Origin: Adineta vaga
Lineage: Eukaryota > Rotifera
Reading direction: 5' to 3'
DNA: 64,000 nt
Assembly (NCBI GenBank): GCA_021613535.1
Contig: CP075492.1
Location: 1,736,001 to 1,800,000 of the forward strand
Shown: piece by piece, positions 22,058 to 33,267 of the stretch
Position numbering within the stretch: position 1 is the first letter of the stretch
Layout: each line of letters begins with the position of its first letter
The notes under the pieces: generated by a model
Seen by the model: the letters and a program-made list of their open reading frames with translations, nothing else
Told to the model about the DNA's origin: nothing
Databases searched by the model: none
Position numbers and translations under genes: made by a program

Positions 22058-24259
22058 CTAGAATATCAACGAAATCTTCTAAGATCTACATAACTAACAA
22101 GGAGATGAACAAGTGAAGTCTTCCAATGTCGTTGAAAATAATGACGACAAATCGAATGCCGTATTAACTTTCATCAGTTTTTCTCTCCAACTCGTCAAAT
22201 ATTTGTCCAAGTTGCCAAATAACTACGACTTTTTTGCTTTGACGAGAACAAAAAAACATTTTTCTCTTATATAATGAGGGAGTGTCTCTACCTAAAATAA
22301 AGAAAAAACAACCCTGATAAGCCGTACAGCGTCATAATTCCATGATACTTCAAAGTACAGAACTTTCACTTTTTCTCTCCTGTCAACGTCTCACACCAAC
22401 CTTTATAAAGCGTTTCGTGAGATAAGTAAAGCAAAGAACAGAACAAAATCATTTCATATAACTCAGATTAAAGTAAATAATGTCATTCGCGATGAAGATA
22501 GTGAAAAGTATGAAGTTTTTTATTGTTCATACTCCGCTCTACAGTCCTTAGTTCTTCATATCAGTATGAAAATATTATCACTTTGGCAGGTTTTTTATTT
22601 TTATGATTTTTGAGTCAATCATCGATTGTATCTTTAGCGATATATTTTTAAAATAACATGCAGAACGCACAATAGCAGGTTTTCTTTTATGTACACAAAA
22701 CACTGTCTTATGTATGAAATTTATGATTCTCTTATGTTTAGGTATATGACACTGTGAAAGTTTCGTAGGGGAAATTTAAAAGAAAAACGTTATGCAATGG
22801 TTGTTAACATCTTATAAGTCATCATCGTTTCACGTAAATGTCGACTTGACATTCTCTTTCTTAAGAGTTGACAAAAATCGACTGTTAGTAATCAGCAACG
22901 TGCGTCGTTCTCTATTTCTTACTCATTCATTATTTAAGCAAATAGAAGCATCTATTCGTGTGTCTTTTGCGCATGAAATGCATATCTATTAAACGAATGT
23001 GAATGAGGCTGGTTTTGAATTAGTGGGTGACTAAATCGCATTAGCACGAAATTATTGATGTATTAAGTAAATATTGATGAATTTAATATTAGAATAAGAA
23101 TCAGTAGTACTAACCATAGGATTTCTTGAATTCAGAGTCGTTGTCCCGTTACTAGTTGCCTTTATATCATCTTTTGTCATATGGTTTGTTTGTTTTCCAA
23201 AGTTTATTGGCATCTCAATTTTTATACTGAAAAATGACCGATAATGAAAAGCATTGAAATTACATTATGTGTATAATTCATGTTTTTCGAAATCAGGGAT
23301 TTTGAAAAAAAAACTCATAAGGTTTTCTTTAGATATTTAAGAGCGTTTATATAATTTTTACTGTACAAAAGTTACGCTCATCCAAAGACTCACTCAAAGG
23401 TTTCTGATGAAACCCATATTCCAGCTGCACGACTTCAACTATTCAGCGATGATCTTTTACTCAAAAGTTGTTGTTGTTTTTATTTATCTTCCGATCAATC
23501 AGTGAAAGGCGATTAGACAAACAAGTAAATAATTTATTCTCGCAAACTTTTTTTCTATGAGAATCAGAATAATGTATAACTTTTAGCTCAGTGCATATGT
23601 CTATAAGTTTACAGACGTGTCACTCTCTCATCACAAAATATTCAAAAAAGAATTTCAAATAACTAAAGAAACCTGAAAGAAATATCCATTTCACAAAATT
23701 GATTTCTGTATTTATTCTATGAATAATTATTATCAAATGCAGATTAACTTCTCGATTAATATGAAACAAAACACAAAGCAGAAACTATGTAATTAAGTAC
23801 TCTGGGAAAAAAAGGAGTTTTCCAAAACTATTTTTGGTTCTGTAGTACTTGCGGAACCATTTAAAGTTCTGAATACCATTTTAGAAACCGTCAAAGGTAC
23901 TGATCAACAAAGTTGAACTATGCAGGGTTTTTTATAACTTTTCTGAATGTTTCGGCCGAACTATAGATGGTTTTATCACAGAGATTATTTTGCACCTATT
24001 AGGTTCTGTCCAAATCTAGCAAACACGGAAGCATTCTTCCTAACGAGTACATCATTGTAGAAGTTTCTTCTGACATTCATGTTGCACTTGAAGAGTTCTG
24101 TCTGTTAATACTTAACCGGCCGGACTTTTTATGGAATTATATTGAACCAGAAATGCCATGTCATATAATACAGAGCTTCAGAAGGTCCTGATTATGAAAG
24201 CTTAATCATAGAAAATGTCCGTGTATTCTGTTTAGTTTCTCGATGTTTTACTAAAAAAA
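22058..24259. other. Long A/T-rich spacer, no recognised gene
   Basis: About 2.2 kb with no domain-bearing frame on either strand. From about 23800 to 24240 the phrase GGTTCTG and close variants recur, which may be a decayed transposable element, but no ends were found. Confidence 0.45.
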
Positions 24260-24300
24260 GAGGGTGTGGGTCTCTTGTATTCACACCCACATCCTGATAA
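24260..24300. repeat. Telomere-like dispersed element 10
   Basis: Left arm AGAGGGTGTGGGT, core CTCTTGTATTCAC (core B, as at 7551), right arm ACCCACATCCTGAT. It lies 36 bp beyond the stop codon of the F-box gene. Confidence 0.7.
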
Positions 24301-24335
24301 TAAACATAACACACAGTACTAGATAAATTCCTTGG

Positions 24336-25907
24336 TTAATCAAAACTATCAATGACATTATGATTGACTTGTTTAACTTCTGTAGAAATATAATCAATTT
24401 GAATAATTTCATGTTCGATTAATTTGTTTAATAACTTTTTATTTCTTGTCATTTGTAATGCATTAAAAAAATTGATATTTTTTGAATTGATACGAGATAA
24501 ATCAGATCCCATTTTGATAAGAAATTCAATTAAACGATGTCGACAACCAGATACATGAAGACATAGATAAAGTATTGGATCATTTCCATCTTGATCTAAT
24601 TGATGAATAAGTAATGGCGATAATTTAAATAAATATTTAAGAATTTTCATTTGCTTCTTTTTTAATAAAATAAATAATAAATCTTTATTTATAAACCATA
24701 TTCTTAATTGTTCATCATTCAATAATGTTTGAAATAAATGTTTTTTTTCCCGATTTTTAATCATTATATTAACAATTTCTTCACACGTTTCTAATCTATA
24801 AAATAAATATTGAATATTTTCACTTTCTTTATAAATCAATTGAATAATATCCAATTGATCCGTTTGAAATAAATTGTATAGAATTGTTGAGAATGAATCA
24901 TATTGATCAAATGTTGTTTTGTCATATTGATCGTATTTACAAAGTAGAATTTTTAATATTTCTATTTGACTTGTTCGAATAAATATTTCTTCATAAGTAG
25001 AAGGTACAATTAACATAATTTTATCTAAGATTTCAAAAAGACAAGTTTCTGAAACAAATTCTTCATCAACTAAATGATCTACGATCGAGAGAAATAGATT
25101 TACTTCAGCTTTATACCAATAAATCGTTAAAGAATAATTTGGTTCATAACGAGCATCAGGAAAATATTTTAATTGATAAATTGAATAGATAAGAAAATAA
25201 AATGGAGAATTAATTCTCTCATAAGTAGTGCTATAAGATTTAATTTTAAAAAGTGATAAATTAGAAATAAATATTGATTTAAACATTTGAATAAACGAAT
25301 TAAGAAATTGTTGATTATCATATTGAGTAAAATTCATTTTCGAAATAAGCCATTTATTTATTATCATACCAAAATGAAATTCATCATATTGAAAACTTGC
25401 ACCTTGAGTTAAAATTAATGATTCAATTTGTTTGATACTCTTAATTGATTGAGAAAAAAATTCTTTTGGTTTTAATGAATAAAATATTCTCTTCAATTCA
25501 TTATCAAGATTATTAATTTCATTATCAGTAAGATGTAATCGTTGAAATTGATATTCTTTTAAATTTAATTGAAATTCTTTACTTAATTGTGCGTATTTTT
25601 CTTTGATATAAAAAGAAATTAATAATTGAAGAAATTCTTTCATTGTTTGTTTTGTTTTTAAAGATAAAAATTGATGAGATATTTCATAGAAGTAATTTGA
25701 ATTATAAAATAAATTAATATCTGGATCATTTCTATTCATATGTAAAAGATCAGTAAATAGATGTAAACGTTTATCAATAAGAATTGAAATTAAACGTTGA
25801 TTTAATCCAGAAAATGATTGACATATTGAATAAACATCACCACAATATCTTATAATGATCAATAAAATTTCATCAGGTAAGATTTCAAATGTAGATATCG
25901 ATGACAT
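24336..25907 (-). CDS. F-box protein with ankyrin-like C-terminal region
   Basis: A 523-residue single-exon frame. Residues 5-50 are an F-box (FEILPDEILLIIIRYCGDVYSIC) ending SGLNQRLISILID, the bdelloid variant. A long middle region is rich in Leu, Ile, Lys and Phe helices. Residues 400-500 form two or three ankyrin-like repeats (GNDPILYLCLHVSGCRHRL, then NSKNINFFNALQMTRNKKLL). It would act as a substrate-binding subunit of an SCF ubiquitin ligase. A decayed paralogous fragment lies at 9577-10245, showing this family is mobile or has been duplicated here. Intact by its frame. Confidence 0.8.
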   Translation of the reverse strand: MSSISTFEILPDEILLIIIRYCGDVYSICQSFSGLNQRLISILIDKRLHLFTDLLHMNRNDPDINLFYNSNYFYEISHQFLSLKTKQTMKEFLQLLISFYIKEKYAQLSKEFQLNLKEYQFQRLHLTDNEINNLDNELKRIFYSLKPKEFFSQSIKSIKQIESLILTQGASFQYDEFHFGMIINKWLISKMNFTQYDNQQFLNSFIQMFKSIFISNLSLFKIKSYSTTYERINSPFYFLIYSIYQLKYFPDARYEPNYSLTIYWYKAEVNLFLSIVDHLVDEEFVSETCLFEILDKIMLIVPSTYEEIFIRTSQIEILKILLCKYDQYDKTTFDQYDSFSTILYNLFQTDQLDIIQLIYKESENIQYLFYRLETCEEIVNIMIKNREKKHLFQTLLNDEQLRIWFINKDLLFILLKKKQMKILKYLFKLSPLLIHQLDQDGNDPILYLCLHVSGCRHRLIEFLIKMGSDLSRINSKNINFFNALQMTRNKKLLNKLIEHEIIQIDYISTEVKQVNHNVIDSFD

Positions 25908-26178
25908 TAGATTGCGTTGTTAATTCGAAATATTTTTGAAAAAAAAACAAAACTATGGACGATATATAAATATTATTTATTTTTTTCTGTTCTTTGCATC
26001 GACTCAGAACATGTGTACGAAAGGAGAACAGAAGAACAAAACTTACTCAATTTATGATATGAATCATAACAGAATATCACTATATGTAAAACGTTTTATA
26101 AAAACTCATGAATTTTTCTCTTAAATAAAGAAAATTATTTATTTGTTTTTATTCAATATGATTTGAAAAGAATAATTT
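25908..26178. other. Short spacer
   Basis: Separates two minus-strand genes. It holds the 5' flank of the F-box gene and the 3' end of the cathepsin gene; no other feature. Confidence 0.5.
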
Positions 26179-27441
26179 TTAACATAAAATAGGATAACTC
26201 GCCATTGTAGCAACAGCACATTGATTATTTTTATTTCGTACAACTTTTATGTAACCTTTTTCACCCCATTCAGTGCCCCAACTAAAATAATAGTAAATAT
26301 TTGAATAGAAATAATTCCTAATAATTAGTTACCTATTTTTTAAAAGCCAATAATCTTTTCCTGATTCGTTTCCATAACCAACAATAAAAATACCATGATC
26401 AGGATATTTTGATTGACATTGTGGTTCATCATAAACTACACGTAGAAATAATAAATTATACAAATTAAAAAGAAACAAGAATATTTACCACCACTTTGAT
26501 ACATTTGAAATGAAGAATGACTTGCATCAACAGCCGTTGCTATTGGTCCAATTAAAGCAACTGCTTGTTGAAGTGCTGCTTCATTTCCTGATTCAATTTC
26601 AACAAATCCACAAACTTTAACAATAACATTTGATGAATTAAATGTACATGTATCATCATGTGCTGTATATGGATAAGTATCTTCTGATTGAATTCCACCA
26701 GCTTCTTTAATATATTGAAAAGATTGAGTCATATATCCACCATTACAACCTGCATTTCCTTGTTTAGTTGAACAATCAACTAATTGTTGTTCTGAAAGTG
26801 AAACAAGTTTTCCTGTTTTGATTTCATATAAACCTTCAATTGAACCAACTGCTGAAAATGCCCATGATGATCCACATTGACCTTGATTTTTAACTGGAAC
26901 TACAGCACCTTTATCACGCCAATCTATTAAAGAATAAAAACATACATTTAAATATAATAATATTAATTATTCATACCAACAGTATCTGGTATTTCAATAT
27001 TTGAATTTCCTATGAATGATTGTGTATCTTTTTGATCATTTTTACTTTGAAATTTATTTAATAATTTTACAAATTCTTCATTAGTCTAAAGAAATACAAA
27101 AGATGATATTCAAATAAATAAAAAAGAATAAAATTATACTAAATCTGCAAATTGATTCATTCCAAGTCGATATGTATGAACACCAAGATCAGCTCGATGA
27201 TTATGTTCTTCTACTAATTTTAAATTTTTTTCCCAAATCATACGACTAGAATGTTCAAATAGATTATCATAGAAAATTAAAATAACAAAAATTTTTTCTA
27301 CCGAAGACGTTCTTCAACATTTGTATAACTTTTATTAAATTGATTTTTCCATAATTTCCATTGCCGATTGAGTGTTATATCTCGAGCACATGTAGTACTC
27401 AAAGCAAAAGCAATAAGAACAAGTATGAATATCGATCGCAT
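26179..27441 (-). CDS. Cathepsin L-like papain-family protein with active-site Cys replaced by Ser, six exons
   Basis: Exons 27441-27302, 27245-27140, 27085-26977, 26923-26489, 26435-26333 and 26281-26179 sum to 996 nt, 331 residues, the normal cathepsin L length. Introns are about 51-56 nt, GT-AG. Signal peptide (residues 1-19), I29 propeptide ([12 protein letters not shown] and the NQFADL motif), then mature [16 protein letters not shown]. The active-site motif reads CGSSWAF: residue 138 is Ser (codon TCA at 26867-26865) where papain proteases have Cys. His277 (DHG) and Asn297 (KNSW, formed across a splice junction) are kept, as are QQLVDCS and GCNGG. It may be an inactive or serine-type enzyme, as in silicateins. 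Splicing is consistent throughout, so decay is unlikely. Confidence 0.9.
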
Positions 27442-27837
27442 CTAAATTATTTATTCAATATAAATAACAATCTTATACTTGATTTTCCAGTACTCACTTT
27501 TGTTAAAAATAAAAATGACTTTCATTTTTAAAATATTTATATTATTATTTCTTATCGTTATCAAGTCTTTTTTTTAATCTGAATGCATTGTCATTATGCT
27601 ATTTTCTTTTTCTTCTGTTTTTGCTTTATCATCTCTAATAGAATTGGATCTTTTACACACATACTCTTAAACTATTTATTTTTTATCGAGAAAAAAGTGT
27701 GCACGTGATTGAAGAAGATGCACCCCATACCCAATTATTCACTGTTTGAATAGAATCGATCATAAATTCTTTTTCAACAATTAAATCTTTATTTACACTA
27801 ACAATACAATTCTACATAACAATGAAATTTCTAATAT
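27442..27837. other. Intergenic sequence, nothing recognised
   Basis: 5' flank of the cathepsin gene on the left and 3' flank of the F-box/LRR pseudogene on the right. A/T-rich. Confidence 0.5.
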
Positions 27838-28606
27838 TTATCTTTGATTTGTATTATTTTTAAATGAAATAATTCGACAAGATTTCATTCTTGGACAAAG
27901 TGCTGATATAAAAGCAATTTCTCCATCTGTTTCAACTTTTTCTACATAAACATTTTTAATTTTACTTTTTGATGGTTTTGTAAAACAGTCACTAAATTCT
28001 TCATCATCTGGTACATTAGATGATAATGAATTTAATTGTAATGAAATAAGTTTAGGTAACGATCTAACAATTGTAATCAATGTTTTTTGTTCAAGTAAAA
28101 CTAAATGATAAATTTGAGCTGAATTGAACATGTTTTATTTGATTCCATCGCTTTGAATCAATATTTGTTAATGTTAATTGACAAGATTTTTTAAGTTCAA
28201 TCGAAGATGCAACGAGTTCATCATACCATCGTTTTCTAAAACAAACAATTGATTAAAAAGAAAAAAAGAATTATTTTTCAATAAATATACTTATATGGTG
28301 TAATTGAATATAAGAAATGTACAGGACTAATATTTATTTCTAATATCCATCCTCGTTCAATTCAAAATGATGTGATGAATTGATTGACTTTTCCATATTC
28401 AAGAATATGATTATGATTATTATAACATTTCAATTGAAATTCTTTTAATTGAGAATAATTTTTTAAAAGAAAATATTCCCAATGATTTGCATCAAGATAT
28501 TTCATATCTTCTGTTTCTGTTGTTAAACATAAACTTGTTAATTTACATGAAATTTGATTAAGAAAATTTTCAAATACATAAAATTTCATTCCAGATATAC
28601 GTAGGG
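27838..28606 (-). pseudogene. F-box/LRR-type gene fragment
   Basis: The minus strand reads leftwards in three blocks of a typical bdelloid F-box/LRR protein. The first is LTSLCLTTETEDMKYLDANH (28589-28362). A TGA stop follows, then IERGWILEINISPVHFLYS up to an intron. The third is RKRWYDELVASSIELKKS, which changes frame near 28125 and ends with LITIVRSLPKLISLQLNSL and the DGEIAFISALCPRMKSCRI motif at 27838. The TGA stands where paralogues usually have Trp, one base away. The N-terminal F-box half is missing; the break lies at the LTR and telomere-like element at 28607. Confidence 0.65.
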
Positions 28607-28863
28607 TGTGACGATCTGTTCCGTCCTCACCTGCGTTCTCTTAGTTTGCACTTAGATAGTTCGTACTTTTTTATATACCTTGTTTGTTTTGATCAGGTGA
28701 TCCAGGGGAGTTCCCTTTGATCAGCTGATCAGTTATGGTGTGATACTGGATATTCCTCCTACTATATAAAGGATGAGGAATAGATAGTAGGGTGTGCTCT
28801 TTTATCAATAAATATTTATAGTACCAGCATTTGTACGTCGAGTCCAGTTCACAAATCGTTACA
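28607..28863 (+). mobile_element. Solo LTR 1
   Basis: About 257 bp starting TGTGACGAT and ending ATCGTTACA, imperfect inverted termini of the TG...CA kind. Inside are a TATATAA box and an AATAAA signal near the 3' side, in the order of an LTR promoter and polyadenylation site. Flanks taggg and gtggg match poorly as a target duplication. A related copy is at 32570. It appears to sit in the G-rich arm of element 11. Confidence 0.55.
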
Positions 28864-29000
28864 GTGGGTATATCTTCTTCACTCTCATTCATATCTACAC
28901 CCTCAAGATGTAGATTTATACATAGCTTAAGGTTTGTAGTGGAGGGTGAGGACGTGGACAACTATATCTTCTACAGGAATATCCTCATCCACACTTCATA
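28864..29000. repeat. Telomere-like dispersed element 11 (double)
   Basis: GTGGGTATATCTTCTTCAC (core C, as at 6508), then ATCTACACCCTCAAGAT. A second weak pair follows: GGAGGGTGAGGACGTGG, AT core, TCCTCATCCACACTTC. It bounds the ABCB fragment on its 3' side. Confidence 0.6.
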
Positions 29001-31799
29001 GGTAGTCTAATGTGATCGTCGTATAGAAAATAAACATCCAGAGTAGTGTATGAAACTAAAACAAAATAGTAAGTTACTTCTATAGCACGATATGCTTAAC
29101 GATTTGACCACTTGTGACGTCGTAGAACCGTTCTAAGAGTTGCATGATAGTTGATTTACCACAACCAGATATACCTTTGATAGATGAACAATATAATCAT
29201 CGTGTATATACCATAGTAGCACATCTTCATTACATTTCTTTCTGTGACTATAGAACCATCGTAATATGGATGAAGAAAAACTTCTTGTTTTCTACGTCCG
29301 ATCATTACAGAGTTCACATGTCATCTTACGAGCTCTCGACATCATCGATCGTAAAATCCACAATATATTGAATCATCAATTCTCATTGGATTTCAATTAG
29401 CTTGTATAGTTTTCATTGAATTATACTCTAGTCTCTAATTATTATATTCATTAATGTTAGCGATCACACATTTTAGCGTAGATACGACAAAAATTCGTTT
29501 GATTATATAAGCAGGGTCAGCATACCGTATCGTAGTAACAATCATTTGAATGTAGACAAACTCTATCGAAGTGTGATAGGAGTAATATGACTATTTTGTA
29601 TATCTCTCATTTATAACTATATTCTGAAGATGGTTGATTTGTTTACACTTACCGACAAGAGCCACACGTTGATCTTATCAATAAAATAAAATAAAAGAAT
29701 AAATAGAACTGAAAATTGTAGCACAGTTATTACTTACGATGTTTGATTGTCATTTGAAATGAGTTTGAGACCAAAGATTCCGTTCGGTACGGATATGCAA
29801 ATTGAACATTCTGAAATTTGATATCACCACAAAACTCAACCTATGTACATTTTATGCGAAGTAAGATTAGACTAAATGGTTAGCAAAGCACTTTTTCATT
29901 ATATTGAAACCACTCACCAGTTGTTGTCCTTCAGTTGAGCTGTTATCCATAGTAGGTATTCGATCAAACAAGTCAAAACAATTACGAGCAGCACACAGTG
30001 AAGAACCGATTGTTTCAGTACTACAAACTGTGATACAGACATAGATTTCTCGATAAGATTGTTTACTTACACACAAATGACAACAGTCATAGCTTCTAAT
30101 GAAATAGTTATAATACTGAAGACTCTAAATACCGATAAATTTTCGATCGATAAAGGAATCGTTTCTTATAGTTACATCATCACAGTATGATTGTCTATTT
30201 CATTCCGTTCAATCAGAATAAGAGTGTACCAATAAAGAATTGCCATGACAAAAGATTCGACAGACCAAGTAATACTCAATCCTAGAGCCGTCATCAATGC
30301 TGGCTTTCGACGAGCGCTAAAAAGACAATAGAGAATTAGTTTGAAATGTACAAGTCTAGATTTTATCACCGACATAAAGACTTGATGAATCAGTTTACAA
30401 TATTGTTGTAGAAGTGTTTTTTCGATTGACAGCTGCTTAACAGTACGTATATTACGAAGAATTTCTACAATTAATTGAAAGAAAGAAAATAGTAAAACGA
30501 ATGAGGTTACATGTGACCTCACCGATTTGGCTCGCTCATAAATAACCCCAATTTTGCGTGCTGATTTTGATTGAATACTAATCTCGAGAAGACCAATCAT
30601 CAAAATGAATAAGACTGCAGCATATCCGATTAGTACCAATTGCCAATTAAGCCAAAACCCTAGTACAAGTTCACAAGAAAGTACAGCAAATACTTCGCAT
30701 ATAATACCCAATCGCATAACTATCATTCCTTGTAAAGCCAAAGCGTTAGACGACATGCAAATGCTTTAGCACGAATACGGCGTGTTAATTTTGAACCAGG
30801 AAGAGCAAACGCAGTGAACTAGAAAGATAAAATATATGCTCTCTTCTGTCAGGAACATTCGTACCAGGCCAAAATGATCAATTAGAGTAACCGTACCCAA
30901 GACTAGGAAAATGCAGCCATATAATAATATCGAACTCTGTTGGTTTATGTTTTGACATTGATACAATATCTGATGGATACATAAAAATCCTATGTCTTTC
31001 AAAGAAATTCATCGATATTGACGACTTACATTGAGTACTTTTGTCAATAAAATAGCACAAGAAGGCTGCACCAGTTCACTAATCAGACATGCGATGTGTC
31101 CGATTAAAAGAGTTATCCATTCTGGACTATTCATTTTCAACAGTCTCCAGAAAACCGCGATTTCACTTGAAGAAGAAGAATTTAGCTAAAAATATACCAT
31201 ATATATATATATATATATATACGGATGTTACTATTGAATTATTCATACTTTCATATCCGTCTTTATTAAATCGCTGGTCAAATCAGATCGCTTTGCTACT
31301 GTATAAATATTATTAAGCAATTCTAATGAGATAAACTATACTTACATAAACATTCTTCGTTGCTATGTTCATGTTTTTCCTCACTGATTATTGTTACACT
31401 ATTTTCCACAGGGTGTTCTACTTCTTGAGCATCGAATATTGCTCTGTATTTTCCTCCTTCTTTGGAAACTAAACTTTGATGAGTACCTTTCTCAATTACA
31501 TTTCCATTAGCTAATACATAAATACGATGAGCATTCCGGACTGTTGCCAAACGATGAGCAATAACAATGGTAGTACGCCCTATAAACACCACGCTCACGC
31601 ATTCTAAAAGTCAAGTAGATACGGCGTATAACTACCTTTGCAGACTTGATCGAGTGTATCTAGTACAATTTTTTCATTTTTATTGTCAAGCGCACTTGTT
31701 ATTTCATCTAACAGGAGTAAACTTGGTTGCTTAACAAGAGCACGTGCTAATGCAATATGCTGTTTTTCACCGCCACTAAGTTGAATGCCATGTTCGCCA
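29001..31799 (-). pseudogene. ABCB-type (P-glycoprotein-like) transporter fragment, NBD1 to NBD2
   Basis: On the minus strand the gene begins inside NBD1 at the signature region ([18 protein letters not shown], Walker [13 protein letters not shown]) and the H-loop (TIVIAHRL, 31598-31323). It continues through a linker and the second transmembrane domain (MNSPEWITLLIGHIACLI at about 31140, helices down to 30172). It then enters NBD2: KFQNVQFAYPYR at about 29800, RVALVG, and across a long intron the Walker A GCGKST at about 29160. It ends soon after Walker A (near 29090), so Walker A of NBD1 and the Q-loop, signature and Walker B of NBD2 are all absent. Such proteins export amphipathic compounds. 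Telomere-like blocks flank both ends. Confidence 0.8.
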
Positions 31800-31875
31800 A
31801 CCAGTGGGTGTGGGTGGGTGTCGGGTGGGTATTCATATCTTCCGTTACCCACACCCACACCCACACCCACCCTTT
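31800..31875. repeat. Telomere-like dispersed element 12
   Basis: Left arm GTGGGTGTGGGTGGGTGT, core with TATTCATATCTTCCG, right arm ACCCACACCCACACCCACAC then CCACCCT. The longest near-perfect arm in the window. It joins the ABCB frame inside NBD1, a few residues before LSGGE. Confidence 0.9.
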
Positions 31876-31959
31876 ACTTGTTTCATCAATCATCTTCATA
31901 GTTTCAATATTTCATAGTCTCATATCAGTCTATCTTTCTTTGTTTTAATAATCGATAAT

Positions 31960-32205
31960 ATCAATTCAGTCTCGCCTATCTCATCAGTCTTATTCAGATG
32001 TATATTTATATTATCAATACTAATTTAGTCTCATTAATCTCATCATTCTACTTCTTCTTATCGTAAAACTCAAAAATAATAACTCAGTCTTATTTGTTTC
32101 ATCAGTCCTGTTCTTATATATAATTTTGAATGTTATTTCAGTCTTATTAACTTCATCAGTCTTATTGATACTTACATTTGCTTTTTCATTTCGGATAATT
32201 CTCAA
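31960..32205. repeat. Degenerate tandem repeat, period about 55-60 bp
   Basis: The phrase CAGTCTTATTnnnTTCATCAGTC recurs at about 31968, 32028, 32087 and 32142 with A/T-rich spacers. Four or five diverged units. Confidence 0.6.
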
Positions 32206-32334
32206 TAATATTCATTATATTAATCTTGTTTTTCTCACGTATATTTTAAGAAAACTCAATCTTAATCTTGTATATAACATTCATATGAATATTGCTTTTC
32301 TTATTTGAACATCTTTCAATCATAATTGAGTCGC

Positions 32335-32480
32335 ACACAACGAATAATAATAATATAATAAAATAATAATAATAAAAATAACAATGAATCACATCAACAA
32401 CATCGATAACTACAATAACAATAACAACGACATTAACAACATCAACATCTATAGTATCCACAACATCTAAAACATACATC
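32335..32480. repeat. Simple-sequence A/T and AAC/CAT tract
   Basis: Runs of AATAATAAT pass into AACAACATCAACAACATC-type triplets. Low complexity. Confidence 0.7.
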
Positions 32481-32569
32481 GAATATTAACAACAATTATC
32501 TTCTTTTTTGTTAAAATCTCTTAGTTTTATGTAAAAAGTTTCATTTAATAAATATTTCACAAAGTCATT

Positions 32570-32887
32570 TCTGACGATGTGTTCAGTTCGAACACGAAAG
32601 CTCGAATCTATCATCTTTTATTTCTGAATGAGATAAAACTTCTTTTTTTTTCAATATGATCTTTGCAGCAGTCCTCTCTTTCTTGTCTAATTTATTTCCT
32701 ACTGCTCTTTCTCCTTCTTTCATAGATTTAGATATGACCTTTAGAGTTTGATATTTTTCTTTAACATGATACTGTATGTACCGAGGACTATATAAGGACA
32801 AGGGAAATACAGTATGGATACGATTTCTTTGGATCAAATAAAGGATACACTTGTCACATCTCATCTGTTGTATCAGAAATCGTCACA
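32570..32887 (+). mobile_element. Solo LTR 2, related to LTR 1
   Basis: Begins TCTGACGATGTGTTCAG and ends AAATCGTCACA, matching both ends of the LTR at 28607. It has GACTATATAAGGACAAGGG and CAAATAAAGG in the same relative places. No internal retroelement coding region is seen next to it. Confidence 0.5.
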
Positions 32888-33233
32888 ACTGCAAACTAAA
32901 TCAGATCATACAACAAGTACCTGAAGGAAAGATACTTTAGTTTCATGTCATTGTAGAGAATTGATGTCTCTTCTACTGAAGGGAGGAGAATAATAGGGAC
33001 AGAGTCATGGGAGGAAATAAGCGAAAAATATCTTGTATATTCGCTTGAAAAAAGAATACTTCTTTGAAAATCAGACAACATGTTTCTGCTCATTAGTATT
33101 TTATAATTTTCTCTGTTATAGCAAGGTAATCATTACAGTTCTTTGTCATATCTTCATTTGAGCCGTCGAAACGCATATTTTCGACAGGCGTTAATTAAGC
33201 ATCAACAGTTCTTTTTTTATTTTATCACGACAA
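32888..33233. other. Intergenic sequence, nothing recognised
   Basis: No recognised gene. Probable 5' flank of the receptor gene. Confidence 0.4.
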
Positions 33234-33267
33234 TTTCCACTATGTCATCGCGATGACATAGTGGAAA
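33234..33267. promoter_or_regulatory. Perfect 34-bp palindrome upstream of a receptor gene
   Basis: TTTCCACTATGTCATCG is followed immediately by its reverse complement, with no loop. It lies 163 bp before the receptor start codon. It contains two inverted TGTCATCG boxes and could be a dimeric factor site or a hairpin. Confidence 0.5.

Noticed and set aside
26436-26460. Cathepsin frame read through past TATCAAAGTGG
   Set aside because: Those residues are intronic; the GTAAAT donor at 26488 joins in frame to GVYDEPQC.
31757-31948. Plus-strand frame through the repeat with a His-Thr run
   Set aside because: It only translates the telomere-like element; the ABCB frame on the other strand explains the coding signal.
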